DNA of 64,000 bases from Rhynchosporium graminicola (GCA_900074885.1 FJUW01000023.1:332319-396318), one strand, 5' to 3'. Positions 23,155-37,393 are shown, counted from the first letter of the stretch. Program-made: numbers and translations. Notes: generated by a model not told the origin, from the letters alone.

Positions 23155-24426
23155 GATAGCTAGAAGTAGAGTAGTACTTAACAGAAGCAGTAGTACTATG
23201 ATTCTTAATAGTAAGCTACGAACTGTTTCTTAGTACTAAAGGGTAGAGATTCAAGTTGCGTGCTTCTGATTAAGGTATAGTATACGCGTATAGTCAGTTA
23301 AACTAGCGCGTCTTTCTATAGCAAATACAGTCGCGCAGAGTGCTAGTAGAGAGATTTCTTCAGCTGTCGCACCTATGCTACTATTATTGGAAGAAGTCGA
23401 AGAAGTGTACTCCGACAACTCTAACTCTATCGAAGATTCTCTTAAAGAGTCTTTACTATTATAAACAAGCCGTATAGCACTTAATACTCGTACTCGTATA
23501 GCAGTCAAAGTCGACGATTCCGAAATTGTCGCATCTCGAGGTACAGAGTCTTCCGCGCTAGCGCCGGAACCTACCTAAGTCCCTAGGACTCAAAACATAC
23601 CCGTTTTACCCCCTGCAGACGCTAAATCGATATCCCAGGACTATCTAGAGGATCCGGAAGACCCGGAATCGGAACCTATTACTGCGACTACGCCAGAAGA
23701 GCCGTATAAACGCAAGAAGATAAGTAGCTCTATATCTTTGAACTTAGCAGATAGCTATAAGCTTAAGGGAGGAGAGAACTATACGGAATAGAGAGATAAG
23801 GTACTGAATATTACTAAAACTAATAGAATTAGTAAGTTTCTTAACGTTAAATCGCGTGACTATATACCTAAAGAGGTAGACGAATAGGACGATAAGGTTA
23901 ATAATAAAGCCCTTAAGAAGTAGTAAGATTAGGAGTCTAAAGAGAGTTAAATAAAGCTAATAATCACGTTGAATTATAAGGCCGGACCTCTCGTGTATAT
24001 AACTAGTAAAACTACTATATTAGATATATAGGAGGCCTTATAAGCGCAGTATAAAGGAGGTAGTAATATACTAGTGTATAACGCTATATAAGATTACGTT
24101 AAGCTCTAGTATAACGATTTCAACTCCCTAGAGAAGTTTATTATCGCTTTTAAGCTCTTAATTATTAAATTAGAGACTTTAATAATAGCTCTACCTCTAG
24201 TTTAGTATCTAATTATATTTATTACTATAGTTTCAGAGAAGTAGCTTATATAAGCTAAAAGATAATATTCTCTCTTAAGAGTTTCTTCTAGTAATAACCT
24301 AGAGATAAATAAGAAGGCTAACTTAGGAGTAACCCTGATTAGTCTAATTGAAGATATTACTAATAAAGCTAGAGCTAGTGATTCTACTGGAAAGATAGCA
24401 GGATAAGCCTTATATAGTAATAAGTC

Positions 24427-24900
24427 TATATCACGAACTAGTATAGTTCTTAGTACTAAAACCGTCCTAGCACTAGAATACTGATAGTACCACCTAGTAG
24501 TGAGTACTAGATGAGTTTTGGTACTAACGAGAGAGTTAGTACTATTGAAAGGAGGGCACTAATACGATTATAGTATAGATAGCGAGTAGTACTATACGCT
24601 TACCTATATTATAGTAATAATAGTATTATAGCTATAGGTAATCCGGGATCACGTGATATGCTAGACTGCTAGATAAGTCGCGAGGGCTTATACGCTCTAT
24701 AAGACGGTCTTATATAGCTAGCATAAGGGAACGAAAGCTCTATATAAGACTAGCACTTCTGCTATTAGATAGAAGCTTCGTGCTTAAATTCATATAGTAA
24801 TTAATACTTACTTATAATATCTTAATTCTAATTAAGAACCGAATTTCTTATTTACTTTACTTTATAGCTAATACTAACTGATAAGCTTATATACTATATA
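24427..24900 (+). repeat. Gypsy-C 5' LTR (3' boundary approximate)
   Basis: The left edge is fixed by comparison with intact copia sequence at 45990-46050 and by the same TATATCACGAAC end in the minus-strand copy at 56595-56606. The right half (AAGACTAGCACTTCTGCTATTAGATA onward) matches the minus copy well, while the U3 halves differ strongly. Confidence 0.65.
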
Positions 24901-27517
24901 CTAGTCAGAACTAGGAATATTATACTTTAAGTACTTTACTTAAAGTATCGCTAGTAAGAATAAAATAGCCCCTAAAGAAGGATTAGTTATAGGAGAAGGA
25001 TCCTAAGTTAGTAAGATAGAGAAGACTAATAAAGTTACTCCACCTCGAGTCAACTTACTTAATACTTATTATAGAAACTATAATAACTTAGGATAATTTA
25101 TCCTTTAGTACTAAATATATCTCGCTTTTAATAGAGATAAGTTCGAAGCAGATTCTCTTAAAGTACTATAGATTATTTCGTTTCTCTGCGATACTACTAC
25201 TTACTAGATCGAACTAGCCTTAAGTGATTACTTAGTTAATCGATACCTAACTAAGGCTTATTTTACTACTATAACTAAAAAGAGTCGAGTTATCTTTCGA
25301 ACTATCGCAGGCTTTACTATTACTATTAAAGGAGTCTTTAGAGACCCTAATAAGAAAGAATAAGCTAAGAAGTACCTGCTCGGAATTCGATAGCGAGGAT
25401 CTAATTACGAATATACTACTAAGTTCTATCGCTACTTTATACGTTTAGATTAGATAGATAGTAGATTAAGAGCTTAATACTACTAAGGCTTTAAGAACTA
25501 TATTAAGAATAAGCTTTCTAGGACTAATAAACTAGATAACTTAGAAGACCTAATTAAATTATTTACTACTATTAATAAACGAATCTAGGAATAAGTAAAG
25601 GAAAAAAGAGGATACTTTATACTTACTTACTTCCGAAAGCCTTAATTCCTATAATAATATAGTAAGTATTAGGGGAACTTCTAGCTTTACTTAAATAATA
25701 AATAAAACTATTATAATTCGATAGAAATAAATAGAGTAGAAAGAGGATCTAAGGGCTAAGCTAAGAAAGATAAATAGTAAGAGAAAGGTCTTTACTATAC
25801 GTATAATAAGCTAAGATATCTTATACGTGATTATTCTTAGAAGAAGAAGTAAGAAGGGAAACTTTAGAATAAATCTAAAAGAGAATTCGAACTAGCTGAA
25901 AGAAAGTCAGATAACTAAGAAGCTTCTAGCGTAGAATAGAGCTCGTAGGATATTATAGCTTATAAATCTAGCGAGGAATTCGAAGAAAACTTAGTCGAAC
26001 TTCTAGATAAAGACTAAGAAAGCTAAAGTATTATAGATAAAAGAAACTATCTATATAATAATCTCTTATATAATAACGAAAACTAGACTCTTCGGAATTA
26101 TAATAACGAAAGAAGAATATAAGCTTATAATAGAACTAAGTCTAATTTTATAGAGTATTATCGAACTTATAATATACTTAACCCGAGTATAGACTGCGTT
26201 ATTATCTATTATAATACTACTATTATTATATTCTAAGTTAATACCGAGAATATCGAGGAGTAACTAGATTATTACATAGCTAATCTCGAAGGAGAACTTG
26301 AACTAAAGGATTTCGAATAATTAGATTAGTTTCTTCGAATTAAAGATACTTAAGCTATTATCGAGAAGATAAGAGAGAAACGCTATTAGCAGAGAAGATA
26401 GTACTTATTAGAACTAGCTACTTATTAGAGAATAGTACTAGATCCTATTTAAGGATAAGCTAATATCTATTACTATATACTCTATATTCTAATTACTTAT
26501 GAACTTAGCCTTAGGACTTAGTTAGATAAAATAATAAGAAGAATTACTAGAGAAGCACGTGATTACTCCCTAATAGAACTACTATACTTAGAGCTTATTA
26601 CTACTAGAGAGTTCGATTAGTTAATCTTACTAGTTATAATAGATAATATTAAGATAAAAGCACTTATTAATTCAGGAGCTATAAGACGCTTTATAAACTT
26701 GGCTTTTATCGAGAAATAGAATATTCCTATTGTTATTAACCCGAAACTATATTACTTTACTTTATTAGATAGAAAAGGCGCCGGATTAAATAGATAGATC
26801 TAAAGAAGAATAAGAGGAATAAAGATAGTTATTAATAAATACGAAGAAATACTCTACTTCGATATTATACTTAATAGATAATACGATATCGTATTAGGAA
26901 TATTATAGCTATATAACTATAATCTTAGCGTAAACTAAGTAACTAAGAGAGTTATATTTAATAATTATAAATATAAGCGTAATTAACTAGCTAGTAAATA
27001 AGAGGCTAATACTACTTTCTTAATAATAATACTAATAGACTCTAGCTAATTAAGTCAAGTTCCTAGTTAGATAGAACCTAGGAATTATCTTAGTTAGATA
27101 GATAATATTCGGGAATAGCTACCTGAACTATATAGGAAGTTCTCGAAATTATTCGAGGATCCGCAGGATATAAGAGCTCTACCTAAGTATAAACCCTAGG
27201 ATTATAAGATAAACTTTAAGGATAGATTTATACTTATTATAAAGAAACTTCACTATTATAACTATAATATTATAAAGACGCTTAAGGAGTATTAAGAGTT
27301 AAGTATAAAGAAAAGATAGATTTAGAAATCTAAGTTATTATATACTATTAATATACTAATAGTTAAGAAAGCAGGAGATCCTAAAGGGAGACCTTATAGA
27401 GACTATTAGATAATTAATAGTAAGACTATAAGAGATATATACTCTTTACTAAATACTTAGTACTTATAGGATAAGCTAGCTAGAGTAAAGATATATACTA
27501 AGTTGAACTAACGTAAT

Positions 27518-27522
27518 ATATT
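27518..27522. repeat. Target-site duplication of Copia-2, left
   Basis: ATATT here and ATATT at 47448-47452 flank Copia-2 exactly. Removing 27523-47452 rejoins the Gypsy-C RT frame (TKLN, then NIFNLIRIKEGYK). Confidence 0.9.
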
Positions 27523-27700
27523 TATCGCAAGGTTACGTTGATCTTCAGAGTAAGGCATAGAGTAGTTGAATGATATTAGTTGCATTGCAGTACTAATTGC
27601 TATGGAGAGTCGACAGAAGATATTATCTAGGAATATCCGCACGGACTATACACGTGACTACAGTCACCTGATCTATGCCAAGACCTATATCCTCGCAATA
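27523..27700 (-). repeat. Copia-2 3' LTR (178 bp)
   Basis: On the minus strand it starts TATTGCGAGG and ends CCTTGCGATA. It contains the conserved GTGACTGTAGTCAC hairpin. Next to it at 27701 begins CACCCCTCTATAGAG, the presumed polypurine tract on the minus strand (reads GAGGGGTG). Confidence 0.9.
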
Positions 27701-29038
27701 CACCCCTCTATAGAGATACTATAAAGTCGGTAACTTCTATAAGTACAAGTGATCTAATTTCCTATAATTAGTCGATTATACTATCGTATGCGTACGTATA
27801 GTAATACCCCTAGAGACTAGAACTATACCTCGATATCACGTGAACTAGATAAACCCCAGGTTCTATAATTCCTTTAAGATAATCTGCCTTCCTGATTAAT
27901 ATCTATACCCCTTATTCTAGGTATAAAACAGTTATATTCAGTATTACTATAAAGGCCTTAAGGTTTTATAAGCTAAGTGGTTTAGTAAAACTGTCTGCCG
28001 CGTTCTCTTTTGAGGGTATATACTAAGGGTCTAAATAACCTCTAGCGACCTCCTAGCGAAAGTAGTAGAATTTGATATCGATATACTTAGTACGTTAGTA
28101 TAATTCAGGGTTCTCCGATAGAGATAAAGCTCCCTGATTATCGCACTATATCTCTATACTCCTAGAGTCTAGCTTATTATAGCCTAGCTCCTTTAGTACT
28201 TAGCGTATCTATAATACTTCTCTAGCAAAGGCGCATATAGCTATATACTCTGCTTCCGTAGAGGTAAGAGCTATAGTAGTCTATCGCTTTAAAATAGCTA
28301 AGAAAACACCTCCTATAAGGAAGAAACACACTCCGGTATACGATACTCTATCGATTCGGTTACTAGCCTAATCAGAGTCGCAGAAACCTCTTAATTTCAT
28401 CTTCTCTCTGTTAGTAACGTCTCCTCCGTAAGTCGTAGCGTAGTACTTCGTACCTTATAAGTACGTAAGTACTCTCTTAGCGCTCGCAAGGTATTAAGAT
28501 AATAGATTTATCAGAAATTATAATAGTATAGAGCAGTAGTATAGTATATCCTAGCGAGTATAAGCTAGGTACTATAAACTACTATAAAGCTATTAATATA
28601 GCTTGATTTCTTATAGAGTAGCTACTCCCTTGAATTTGACTATAGAAACCTCTGAACTAGTAGTAAAGGGCGTATCAGCGCTCTTGCAGTTAGTTATTCT
28701 AAATCGATCTAATATCTTATCGATATATGTATCTTAGTAAAGAGAAATCGTCTTCTTCTCTCTGTTACGTATAATTCTGACGCTAAGGAAGTATTTAGCT
28801 AGTCTAGCTAGTAGAATATCGAATATAGTAAGAATCTTCTTCTTAAGCTCTTTAAGAGCTAATCTAGCCTTTAAGATAACTAGAAAATCGTCGATATAGG
28901 TAATAATAATTATTCTAGTTTCTCGGTTAATATATACGCAATTATCAGTTTATAAAGGTATAAAGTCGATAATACCGAACTCCTTACGTAAGGTCTCTTG
29001 CTAAAGATATAGAGACTGCTTCAGACTATATAGAGCCT

Positions 29039-29306
29039 TGTAACGACACAAGACTCAAGGCGGTATACAAGTAAGAATAAACGAGTAGGGAGGCTAAGAG
29101 CGATCTTATATAGTCTATTACAAAGGAAACAAAAAGATAAGGAAGGAAGAAGAAGAGAGATAGAGTGCGAGGCACCTTATATATATATGCCGGTACTAGT
29201 CCGATACTATACCGGGTCGGATACTAGTTCTACCGGGATACTTATGAACTTAGGCCCTATTATCTATCTTTCTTCTTATATAATATTCAGGTGAGCTATC
29301 GTTATA
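29039..29306 (-). repeat. Gypsy-A LTR (268 bp)
   Basis: In the element's own direction it starts TATAACGATAGC (from TGTAACGA) and ends TCGTTACA, giving inverted ends TGTAACGA/TCGTTACA. It matches the LTR at 49579-49848 and the fragment at 43382-43473. It contains a TATATATATA tract near 29190. Confidence 0.88.
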
Positions 29307-29567
29307 TTACCCCCCTCCTAAGAAGAGCTTAACCCTAAGCTCGGAAGGTTATAGTTTATACTGAAATTAGTCTTTATTATAACTATTTTCGTCGATATTC
29401 GCGTAATAGGCGCTAGCTGCTCTTTAGTAGTAGTAAATTCTTTATCAGGTTCTAACTAGTTACGTCGCTATAATAGTACTATATTAATTATAGCTTCTAA
29501 ATTAGGCAGTAAGTAGTATTTACTTTATCTATTTGCAGTAGGAGTCGAGTTTAAGTAGAGCGTAGAG

Positions 29568-30780
29568 TATATAAAGGAAGGGGTTTATTAATATTAGAGC
29601 TTTTCCTTTTCAACTGCGATAACTACTTAAACTTATAAGTTTACTCTCCCTAGACTACGATATAGCTCCTAGAGTAAGTATCGTTACTAACTACTATAGT
29701 AGTTTACTATAATCTTATATATTAATCGACCTAATTAACTCTTCTCTTAATATAAGTAAGTTTCCTATCTTAGTTTTAAGGATAGTTTTAATTATAGTAT
29801 AAGAGTTTCACGGATCTATAACGCTAACTCCTATAATACCTTTACTAGTTCCTACCGGTACTCTTTCGGCGGCGTATCGTATATATTACCTGCGATATAT
29901 TCGCGCTTTCCTTAAGATAAAGTATAATAATACTCCTATTTTAGAACTCCTATACTTATTTAATAAGCTTAACTCTAAGCTTTATAAGTATTATTCAGCG
30001 TTAAAGAGCAGTTATAAGTATATGAGTTACTTAAACCTGAACGTAGTTATATATACTAATACGTTATAGTTACTTAACTATATTAATACGGAGTATATTA
30101 TTTTATCTAGTTTACTTCTTAGCAGCGAAACTAAGAACGCGGAGCTAAATCGGGGTAGTATCGTAGCTACCTATAAAGCTATTAATTAGATCTATCGTCT
30201 CGCGAAATCTACTACTCCTATTACTATGTTAGAGATTACTACTATATAATTAGCAGAGACTTAAGCTTTAAGGCGTTCTATAGAGAAAGTATTTAAAGAG
30301 TTAGAGTTTATTAAAGTAATAAGTTATAATCTTAAACTTTTAGATACTAGTACGATACTAACGCGATATAGGATTTAGATCTTCTAATAATCGATTCGGC
30401 GGAGTCTAAGTTAATAGCTAAAATAACGTTAAAGTAGATAAAGGAATTAAATAGTATTATACGGGAATTTACGAAGAAAGCTATATTTAAAGCTATAATA
30501 TCTAATACTAAAGGAAAAAGGAATTTACCTTCTAGTTTAGAGATAGCGTTAGATTTAGATACTCCCGGACTCTCTCTAAAGAAGAAAGCCTATAGGATTA
30601 GCTATTATACTTAGTCTACTACTAGAGCTACGTTAGTAGATTTAGGTAAGGAGTTAGATATAGTAATTCTAGTTCTAGATATTCTAGATTTACTAGAAGC
30701 TCCGGAGGACTTAGGGGAGAAAGCTAATGAAGTAGAAATAGTTAAAGAAGTAGAGCTCTAGATATAGTGTTATTATAGAG
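29568..30780 (+). pseudogene. Antisense reading frame in the 3' region of Gypsy-A (minus copy)
   Basis: On the strand opposite to gag-pol, between chromodomain and 3' LTR, there is a TATATAAA box at 29568-29575 followed by a protein-like frame from about 29800 to 30780. Ignoring RIP-type stops it reads, for example, SITLTPIIPLLVPTGTLSAA and later KKAIFKAIISNTKGKRNLPS. The same frame occurs in the plus copy of Gypsy-A (41905-42900, minus strand), where it is continuous except for stops; this copy has a 1-bp deletion near 30333 that shifts the frame. Its product is not recognised. Accessory antisense frames in this position are known in some Ty3/gypsy elements, so a gene of the element is likely, captured host sequence possible. 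Confidence 0.5.
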
Positions 30781-31144
30781 TATAATCAGGGGATTATCCT
30801 TAGTAATAAATTCTAATACTAATAACTATAATAGCTTATTATCCTCTAAGTAATTATAGTTATCTATTCTGTCTTCTTAGGCCTTAATCTACTAATCTAG
30901 TTTACGCGGAGGTCTAGGTTTACTTAAGTTAGTAGCGTAGAAGTCTCTAAGCTTATACAGAGTACCTATTAAGTCGGAAGCGTTATACTAAGTTAGGTCC
31001 GGGTCGTAGCTTAGCTAGCTAACTTAATACTTTAGATTATCTCTTAGGAGCTATATAGCGAGTATATCTTATAACTCCTACTCTTCTTAAGTAGCGATAA
31101 CCTCTAGGGGTAAGTTTAGTAACTCCTAGCTTAATAATAGGTCG

Positions 31145-32444
31145 TCCGAGTCCTTAAAGAGTAATTCGGGGGCGAATATATCGTATATAGAAGATCCTAG
31201 GGGTAAATCTAGCTTATAAGAGTATCTAATCTTAGCTAAGACTTAATATAGTCCTACTTAGAGACTAGATAGCTTCTTACTTAGCTAGTAATTCTTAAGG
31301 TTCCTTATAAAGAGAAATACTTTATCTCTAACTTCTTAGTCGATACTGTACTATTTCGGGTCAGTTATAGCGCTTATCTTATATTAAGTAGCTAATATAT
31401 TAGCTTTTAAAATCTCGATAGCGGATTTAGTATATTTAGCTAGGGATTTAGTATTAGTATAGTTAAGCTTCTCTTACGATATTAATCTAGTAAGTTACTT
31501 CTAGTCCTAGCTATTCTATAGTAGTATACTGTATTTAAGGGTATATAGCGCTATACTAATAGAGTTATAAGATAGGGTTACTTAGGCGTAGTCTATTATT
31601 AGTAGTAATTCGCCCTAGTTACTCTAGTAGTAATTAACGAAAGGTCTAAGGCGTTAGTTAATATACTGATTTATAATCTCTATTTATCTATTAGTTTACT
31701 AGTAGAAAGAAGTTAAGAGCTTAACCTTAACTCTAATTATATAGTAAAACTCTTATTAGAAGGATAAGACAAACTAAGCTTCTCAGTCGGATATAATTAA
31801 CTTAAGGGTATATCCGAAATAATATATCTATTAGATAAATAATGTTATTATCCTGCAAGTATTAATATTATAATAGTATAGTATCGATACGGAGTCCTTC
31901 CTTAGGCGGTCGATAAATACTAATATCTTATTAAATCCTTAGTTATTAGGCGGGAAGTCCTTAAAATCTATAGCTAAGTGCTACATAAGGTAGCTAGGTA
32001 CTGGTAATAGGTATAGGAATCCTTACTATTTCGTTTACTTCGGATAAGAGTACTAATAGGGGCGGTAATTATAAGTATACTATTTTATATCTAATATAAG
32101 TCCTTTCTAGTAATAATAAGTAGAAATTATTTAAGTAGTCTTACGAGCATTTAGATAAGCGGAGGAAACTTAATCGTGGACTTCGCTAATTAAATAGGTA
32201 TATAGCGGGATATAGCGTTATACGTATAAATAACTATTATAAAGTAGTAAACTATTATTAATAGTATAGCTATCTCTTAATATATTCTATTTATTAGAGA
32301 ATAATTCTTAGTTAAATTAGTATAGCTTCTCGATCAAATTAAAGGAATTATATGCGGGTTCTAGTAGCGTATTAGTCCCTAGCGATATTAGATATATATA
32401 ACTAATTTGATTAATATAATACTTAGCTAGTTCCGCGTTAATCT
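31145..32444. repeat. 1300-bp direct duplication, first copy
   Basis: This Gypsy-A integrase/chromodomain stretch recurs, equal in length, at 32446-33745 immediately after the N at 32445. The first 1 kb is nearly identical; the last 250 bp differ at several transition sites. Confidence 0.85.
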
Positions 32445-32445
32445 N
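32445..32445. other. Ambiguous base at a sequence junction
   Basis: A single N separates two copies of the same 1300-bp stretch. Such a jump back in a repeat suggests two contig ends joined with a collapsed gap rather than one unread base. Confidence 0.75.
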
Positions 32446-33745
32446 TCCGAGTCCTTAAAGAGTAATTCGGGGGCGAATATATCGTATATAGAAGATCCTA
32501 GGGGTAAATCTAGCTTATAAGAGTATCTAATCTTAGCTAAGACTTAATATAGTCCTACTTAGAGACTAGATAGCTTCTTACTTAGCTAGTAATTCTTAAG
32601 GTTCCTTATAAAGAGAAATACTTTATCTCTAACTTCTTAGTCGATACTGTACTATTTCGGGTCAGTTATAGCGCTTATCTTATATTAAGTAGCTAATATA
32701 TTAGCTTTTAAAATCTCGATAGCGGATTTAGTATATTTAGCTAGGGATTTAGTATTAGTATAGTTAAGCTTCTCTTACGATATTAATCTAGTAAGTTACT
32801 TCTAGTCCTAGCTATTCTATAGTAGTATACTGTATTTAAGGGTATATAGCGCTATACTAATAGAGTTATAAGATAGGGTTACTTAGGCGTAGTCTATTAT
32901 TAGTAGTAATTCGCCCTAGTTACTCTAGTAGTAATTAACGAAAGGTCTAAGGCGTTAGTTAATATACTGATTTATAATCTCTATTTATCTATTAGTTTAC
33001 TAGTAGAAAGAAGTTAAGAGCTTAACCTTAACTCTAATTATATAGTAAAACTCTTATTAGAAGGATAAGACAAACTAAGCTTCTCAGTCGGATATAATTA
33101 ACTTAAGGGTATATCCGAAATAATATATCTATTAGATAAATAATGTTATTATCCTGCAAGTATTAATATTATAATAGTATAGTATCGATACGGAGTCCTT
33201 CCTTAGGCGGTCGATAAATACTAATATCTTATTAAATCCTTAGTTATTAGGCGGGAAGTCCTTAAAATCTATAGCTAAGTGCTACATAAGGTAGCTAGGT
33301 ACTGGTAATAGGTATAGGAATCCTTACTATTTCGTTTACTTCGGATAAGAGTACTAATAGGGGCGGTAATTATAAGTATACTATTTTATATCTAATATAA
33401 GTCCTTTCTAGTAATAATAAGTAGAAATTATTTAAGTAGTCTTACGAGCATTTAGATAAGCGGAGGAAACTTAATCGTGGACTTCGCTAATTAAATAGGT
33501 ATATAGTAAGGTATAGCGTTATATATATAGATAACTATTATAAAGTAGTAAACTATTATTAATAGTATAGCTATCTCATAATATATTCTATTTATTAGAG
33601 AATAATTCTTAGTTAAATTAATATAGTTTCTCGATTAAATTAAAGGAATTATATGCGGGTTCTAGTAGCGTATTAGTCCCTAGCGATATTAGATATATAT
33701 AACTAATTTGATTAATATAATACTTAGCTAGTTCCGCGTTAATCT
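32446..33745. repeat. 1300-bp direct duplication, second copy
   Basis: It repeats 31145-32444 without net length change. Near 33505-33530 it differs by several C/T and G/A changes (for example TAGTAAGGTATAG against TAGCGGGATATAG), so the two come from differently RIP-mutated copies or alleles. Confidence 0.85.
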
Positions 33746-36700
33746 TAGGGTCTAAGCGGTCTAGAGGTAGTAAAACCCGAGATCTACTATCTCGTTTCTA
33801 TTATTCCTATATTCTTAGATCTTATTCCTTATAGCTAAGGATATCAGCTTTAGTATTATCTTTACTAAGCGTATATATAATTTAAAAGTTAAATTCGGAA
33901 AAGAATTCTATTTATCTAGCTTACTTACTAGTTAGGACCTTAGTAGTTATAAAGTACTCTAAGGATTAGTAGTCCGTATATACGCTAGTATAGTATTATA
34001 GAGATATAAGTTCTGATCTCTATTTTCGGAAAGACTTAATAATAGCGTATAGCTCCTTATTATAGATCTTCTAGTTTAGTTCATATCTATTAAGAACATA
34101 AGAGTAGAATCTAATTAGATACTACTAGTTATCTTTATATAATTAAGAGATAACTCTAGCTATTATATTATCGGAAGTATTAGTTTCTAGTTTAGTCTAT
34201 AATTCAGAGTCGAAATAGTATAGTTTCTGCACTAATAGTAGCTATTAATATAAATCGTCGAAGGACTTCTTATAATCGTCAGTGAAATTCTATAGTACTA
34301 TAGGCCGAGTAAGTACTAAGAGAGATTTAGCGATAAAGCTAAAATTCCGAATAAATTAATAATAGAACCCATAGAATCCTAAGAAGGATTTTATAGCTAT
34401 TACTATTTCGGGGTACTTTTAGTCTACTAATAGTATTACCTTCTCGGGATCTGGCTCGATTCCGTTAGTAGTAACGATATATCTGAGGTATTTAGTCCGA
34501 GTAATATGGAATTCGCTTTTCTTAATATCTACCTGAAGTCCGGTATCTATTAAGTATTATAGTACTAATTTAATATATTCCTTATATTCCTAGAGCGTTT
34601 CCGAGTATATAAGGATATTATCTAGGTAAGCTATATAGAAATTATCTAAGTAGTCTAATAATATATTATTTATATATCGCTAGTATATACTAGGTTTATT
34701 ATAGAGCCCGAAAGGTAATACTTTATATTTATAGGATCTGAAGTAAGTTCGGAAAGTAATATACTCCTCGGATTCGGGATCTATATAGATATAGTTAAAT
34801 ACTACTTAGATATCTAGTTTAATAAAGATTACTACTTTAGATATACGGATTAAGAGCTTATCGATCCTAAGTATTAGGTATAAATCCTTTCGAGTGATCG
34901 TATTAAGCTTACGATAATTAATATAGAAGCGTAATCCTCTATCGGCCTTTTTAACGAATAATATAGGTAATATAAAGGGACTTTAGCTGGATTCGATAAA
35001 TCCTTTATCTAGGTTCTCTATAAGATACTCCTTAGTTACTTATAATTCGTCTATAGATTACTAATATAAGAGCGAATATATATTAGGTAATAGTTCTTCT
35101 AGAATGATTTTATAATCGTATAGGCGATATAGTAAAAGAATATTAGAATCCCGCTTAGAAAAGGCTTCCTTAAGGGTATAGTACTATTCTGGTAGCTTTT
35201 TAGCTATAAGTTATTTAGTATCGGGATCCTTAGGAGAGTCGCTATTTAGATAGTCTTATAAGAGGCAATCTATCTTGTAGATACTAGTAAAGAATAATTC
35301 GGAACCTTTACGTTTTATATTAAAGTAAAAAGCTATAGTACTAATTTAGTAAATCGGAACTAGTTTCTAGATCCTCAGAGGTTAAAAGGAGCACTTATAG
35401 TAGGGTTTCAGCGTAAGTACTTTTCTCGATAAATTCGGAGCGGAAAAGAGTTCGGATTCCTTAGCGATAAGCAGAAATAAGTTAAAGAGTAAGGATAATA
35501 CGTTAATATACCGTATCGCTACTATTTAGTATAATCAGCGTTAATCTAGCTAGTTTATAGCTAAGTCCTGCGCGTTAGCGTCGATTTAGTAAGATCGATT
35601 AATACTAGGTTTAAAAGGAAATAGAGTTATAATTATCTCCTTATCGTATTAGAGAGTAGCTAGATAGCGTTCCGACTATAGTAGCTTATAGTAGAGCGTA
35701 TCTAGCTTAACTTGAAATCGTTATATCTATTTAATACTAATAATTATATCTTATTATCCTAAATCGAGGAGAATAAAAGGGCAGTTATAAATACGCTTAC
35801 TATTAATAGAAAGGTATAAATATATAAAATAGGTAATATAAGTTCTAATAGAATATTAGAAACTATATATTAGAATAGAATAAAGTAGTAGCTCGATTTT
35901 AATACTAAGGGCCCTTAATAGTTATCTAGTAAGAGTACGATTAATAAATAGATAACTATTCGCTCTAGTATTAATTAAGCTACTTATAGAGACTCCTAGC
36001 TTATTTATACTAACTATAGTTAGGTATATAAATTACTTACTTTCTATTAGGGAGTTAAGGTCTAGATTAGAGAGATTATACCTGCGTAAACCTAAGAAGG
36101 AGTTTTTACCTAGGCCTTATTATTTCCCTCTAGTATTAGTCTAGATTCGGAGGGTACGTCTTCTACTACTTCCTTAGTTACTTAATCCTCTTCCGGAAAT
36201 TCGTTAATTAATTAAACTTTAAGCGAGTTAGAGTAATCTAGCTTAATATAACTGAGCTATTTATAATTATAATACCTAAGGGGTTCTCTAGTCGAGGTAG
36301 TAGGGCGTTTTAGCGCGGAGGGAGTACTAGCTTATATAAGAGTAGAAGTATATACGTATAGTGCGAGAGTAGTTTATCGAGAAGCTAAGCTTAAGGACCG
36401 GTAAGAGGTAGAACTAGTAGTAGTCGTAGTAGTAATAGTAAGCTTACGGTGCTATACCTGGGCAGTAGCTTTCTCGGGATAGGTATATTCTGAGTTATAG
36501 TAACGCTTAGTATTAAAAGAAAGTAAGGGTCTAACTATAGAAGCGTAATCCTTATTTTACGTTAGTTTAATAATAAGGGTTAAAGCGCGTAAGGATAATA
36601 TAATCTTATCCTATATATAGAAGAACTACTTCTTCTTTTTAACTTTACCTTAGATAGTAGCGCTTTGAAATCGACTACGAAACTTAGCGAAAGTCTCGCG

Positions 36701-37393
36701 TATATAGCCAGGTTATTATATTTCTAAGTAGTAGAAAGCGTTATAATAGTTATCTTCCTCTAAACTAGTAAGAAAGTTCTCCTCTAATAAGGAGATTATT
36801 TTATTACTAGTTTTAAACTTATTAGTAAGGTACTAAAGCGTAAGATACTCCTTAGCTAATCTAGTAACTAGCTCCTATATAAGAACGCGCCGGGAGAAGT
36901 CTGTAGGGTAGTAGTCGGCGTTTACAGCTAGCTAGTCTCGTATCGATACTCTCTATTAGAGGAAGGTAAGGTCCGATCTATTATCTAGAGGCAGGATCTT
37001 CTTAGTAAGATAAGACTTCCTAGAGTATAACTTTACTGATTCGGCGCCGGGAGAAGGAGATAGTTTATTAGGAATAGTATCTTCTCTCTTAGTACTATAT
37101 ATTAGAATAGAGTTTATTAAGTTATTAAACTCCGCTATACGCGGAGATTATAGTATTAGTTCTAATAGGAGAGTCGAAGATAGGCGAGGGACCCCTATAA
37201 GGAACTTATCTTATATAGAGATTAGTTTATCTATAGTATCTTCTAGAGAGTTATTCTTTTCCTCCTAGTCTACTAATTATTATAAGAGAGAACAGATCAG
37301 GTTCGAGTTACCTATAGTAGTAGGAGTACTTAGCGATTATACTCCTAGTGAATTTTACTTTTATTTTCCTTTCTCTCTTAGTTAGTACTTCCT

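Larger units (their letters stand above)
22964..24426 (+). mobile_element. Copia-1: 5' LTR and gag, RIP-inactivated
   Basis: This is the 5' part of a copia element: LTR 22964-23141, primer site 23142-23154, then gag. Ignoring stops, gag reads LADSYKLKGGENYTE-RDKVLNI at about 23741-23810, the copia gag core (UBN2/retrotran_gag type), with the Trp of that block mutated to TAG. The sequence matches Copia-2 reversed at 45990-47269. It ends at 24426 where Gypsy-C begins; the downstream half is not found in the window. The 5 bp before the LTR are ATTTC. Confidence 0.88.
24427..27522 (+). mobile_element. Gypsy-C, segment 1: LTR, gag, protease, start of RT
   Basis: A Ty3/gypsy element is inserted in Copia-1; the 5 bp of copia before it are AAGTC. 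The LTR starts TATATCACGAAC at 24427 and runs to about 24900; its 3' edge is uncertain. Ignoring stops, gag (about 25100-25900) is followed by an aspartic-protease-like block (INSGAIRRFINLAF, about 26668-26710) and the start of RT (INILIVKKAGDPKGRPYRDY, about 27345-27410). The RT breaks off after AKIYTKLN-type sequence at 27517, where Copia-2 is inserted. Stops are mainly TAG/TAA at expected Trp and Gln codons. Confidence 0.87.

Noticed and set aside
23251..23508. 85-aa minus-strand ORF, with a counterpart of 79 aa at 46921-47160 (+)
   Set aside because: Both lie opposite the copia gag N-terminus, which is itself readable on the sense strand. RIP removes Trp/Gln codons on the sense strand and can leave the other strand open by chance; the frames only match because the elements are copies.
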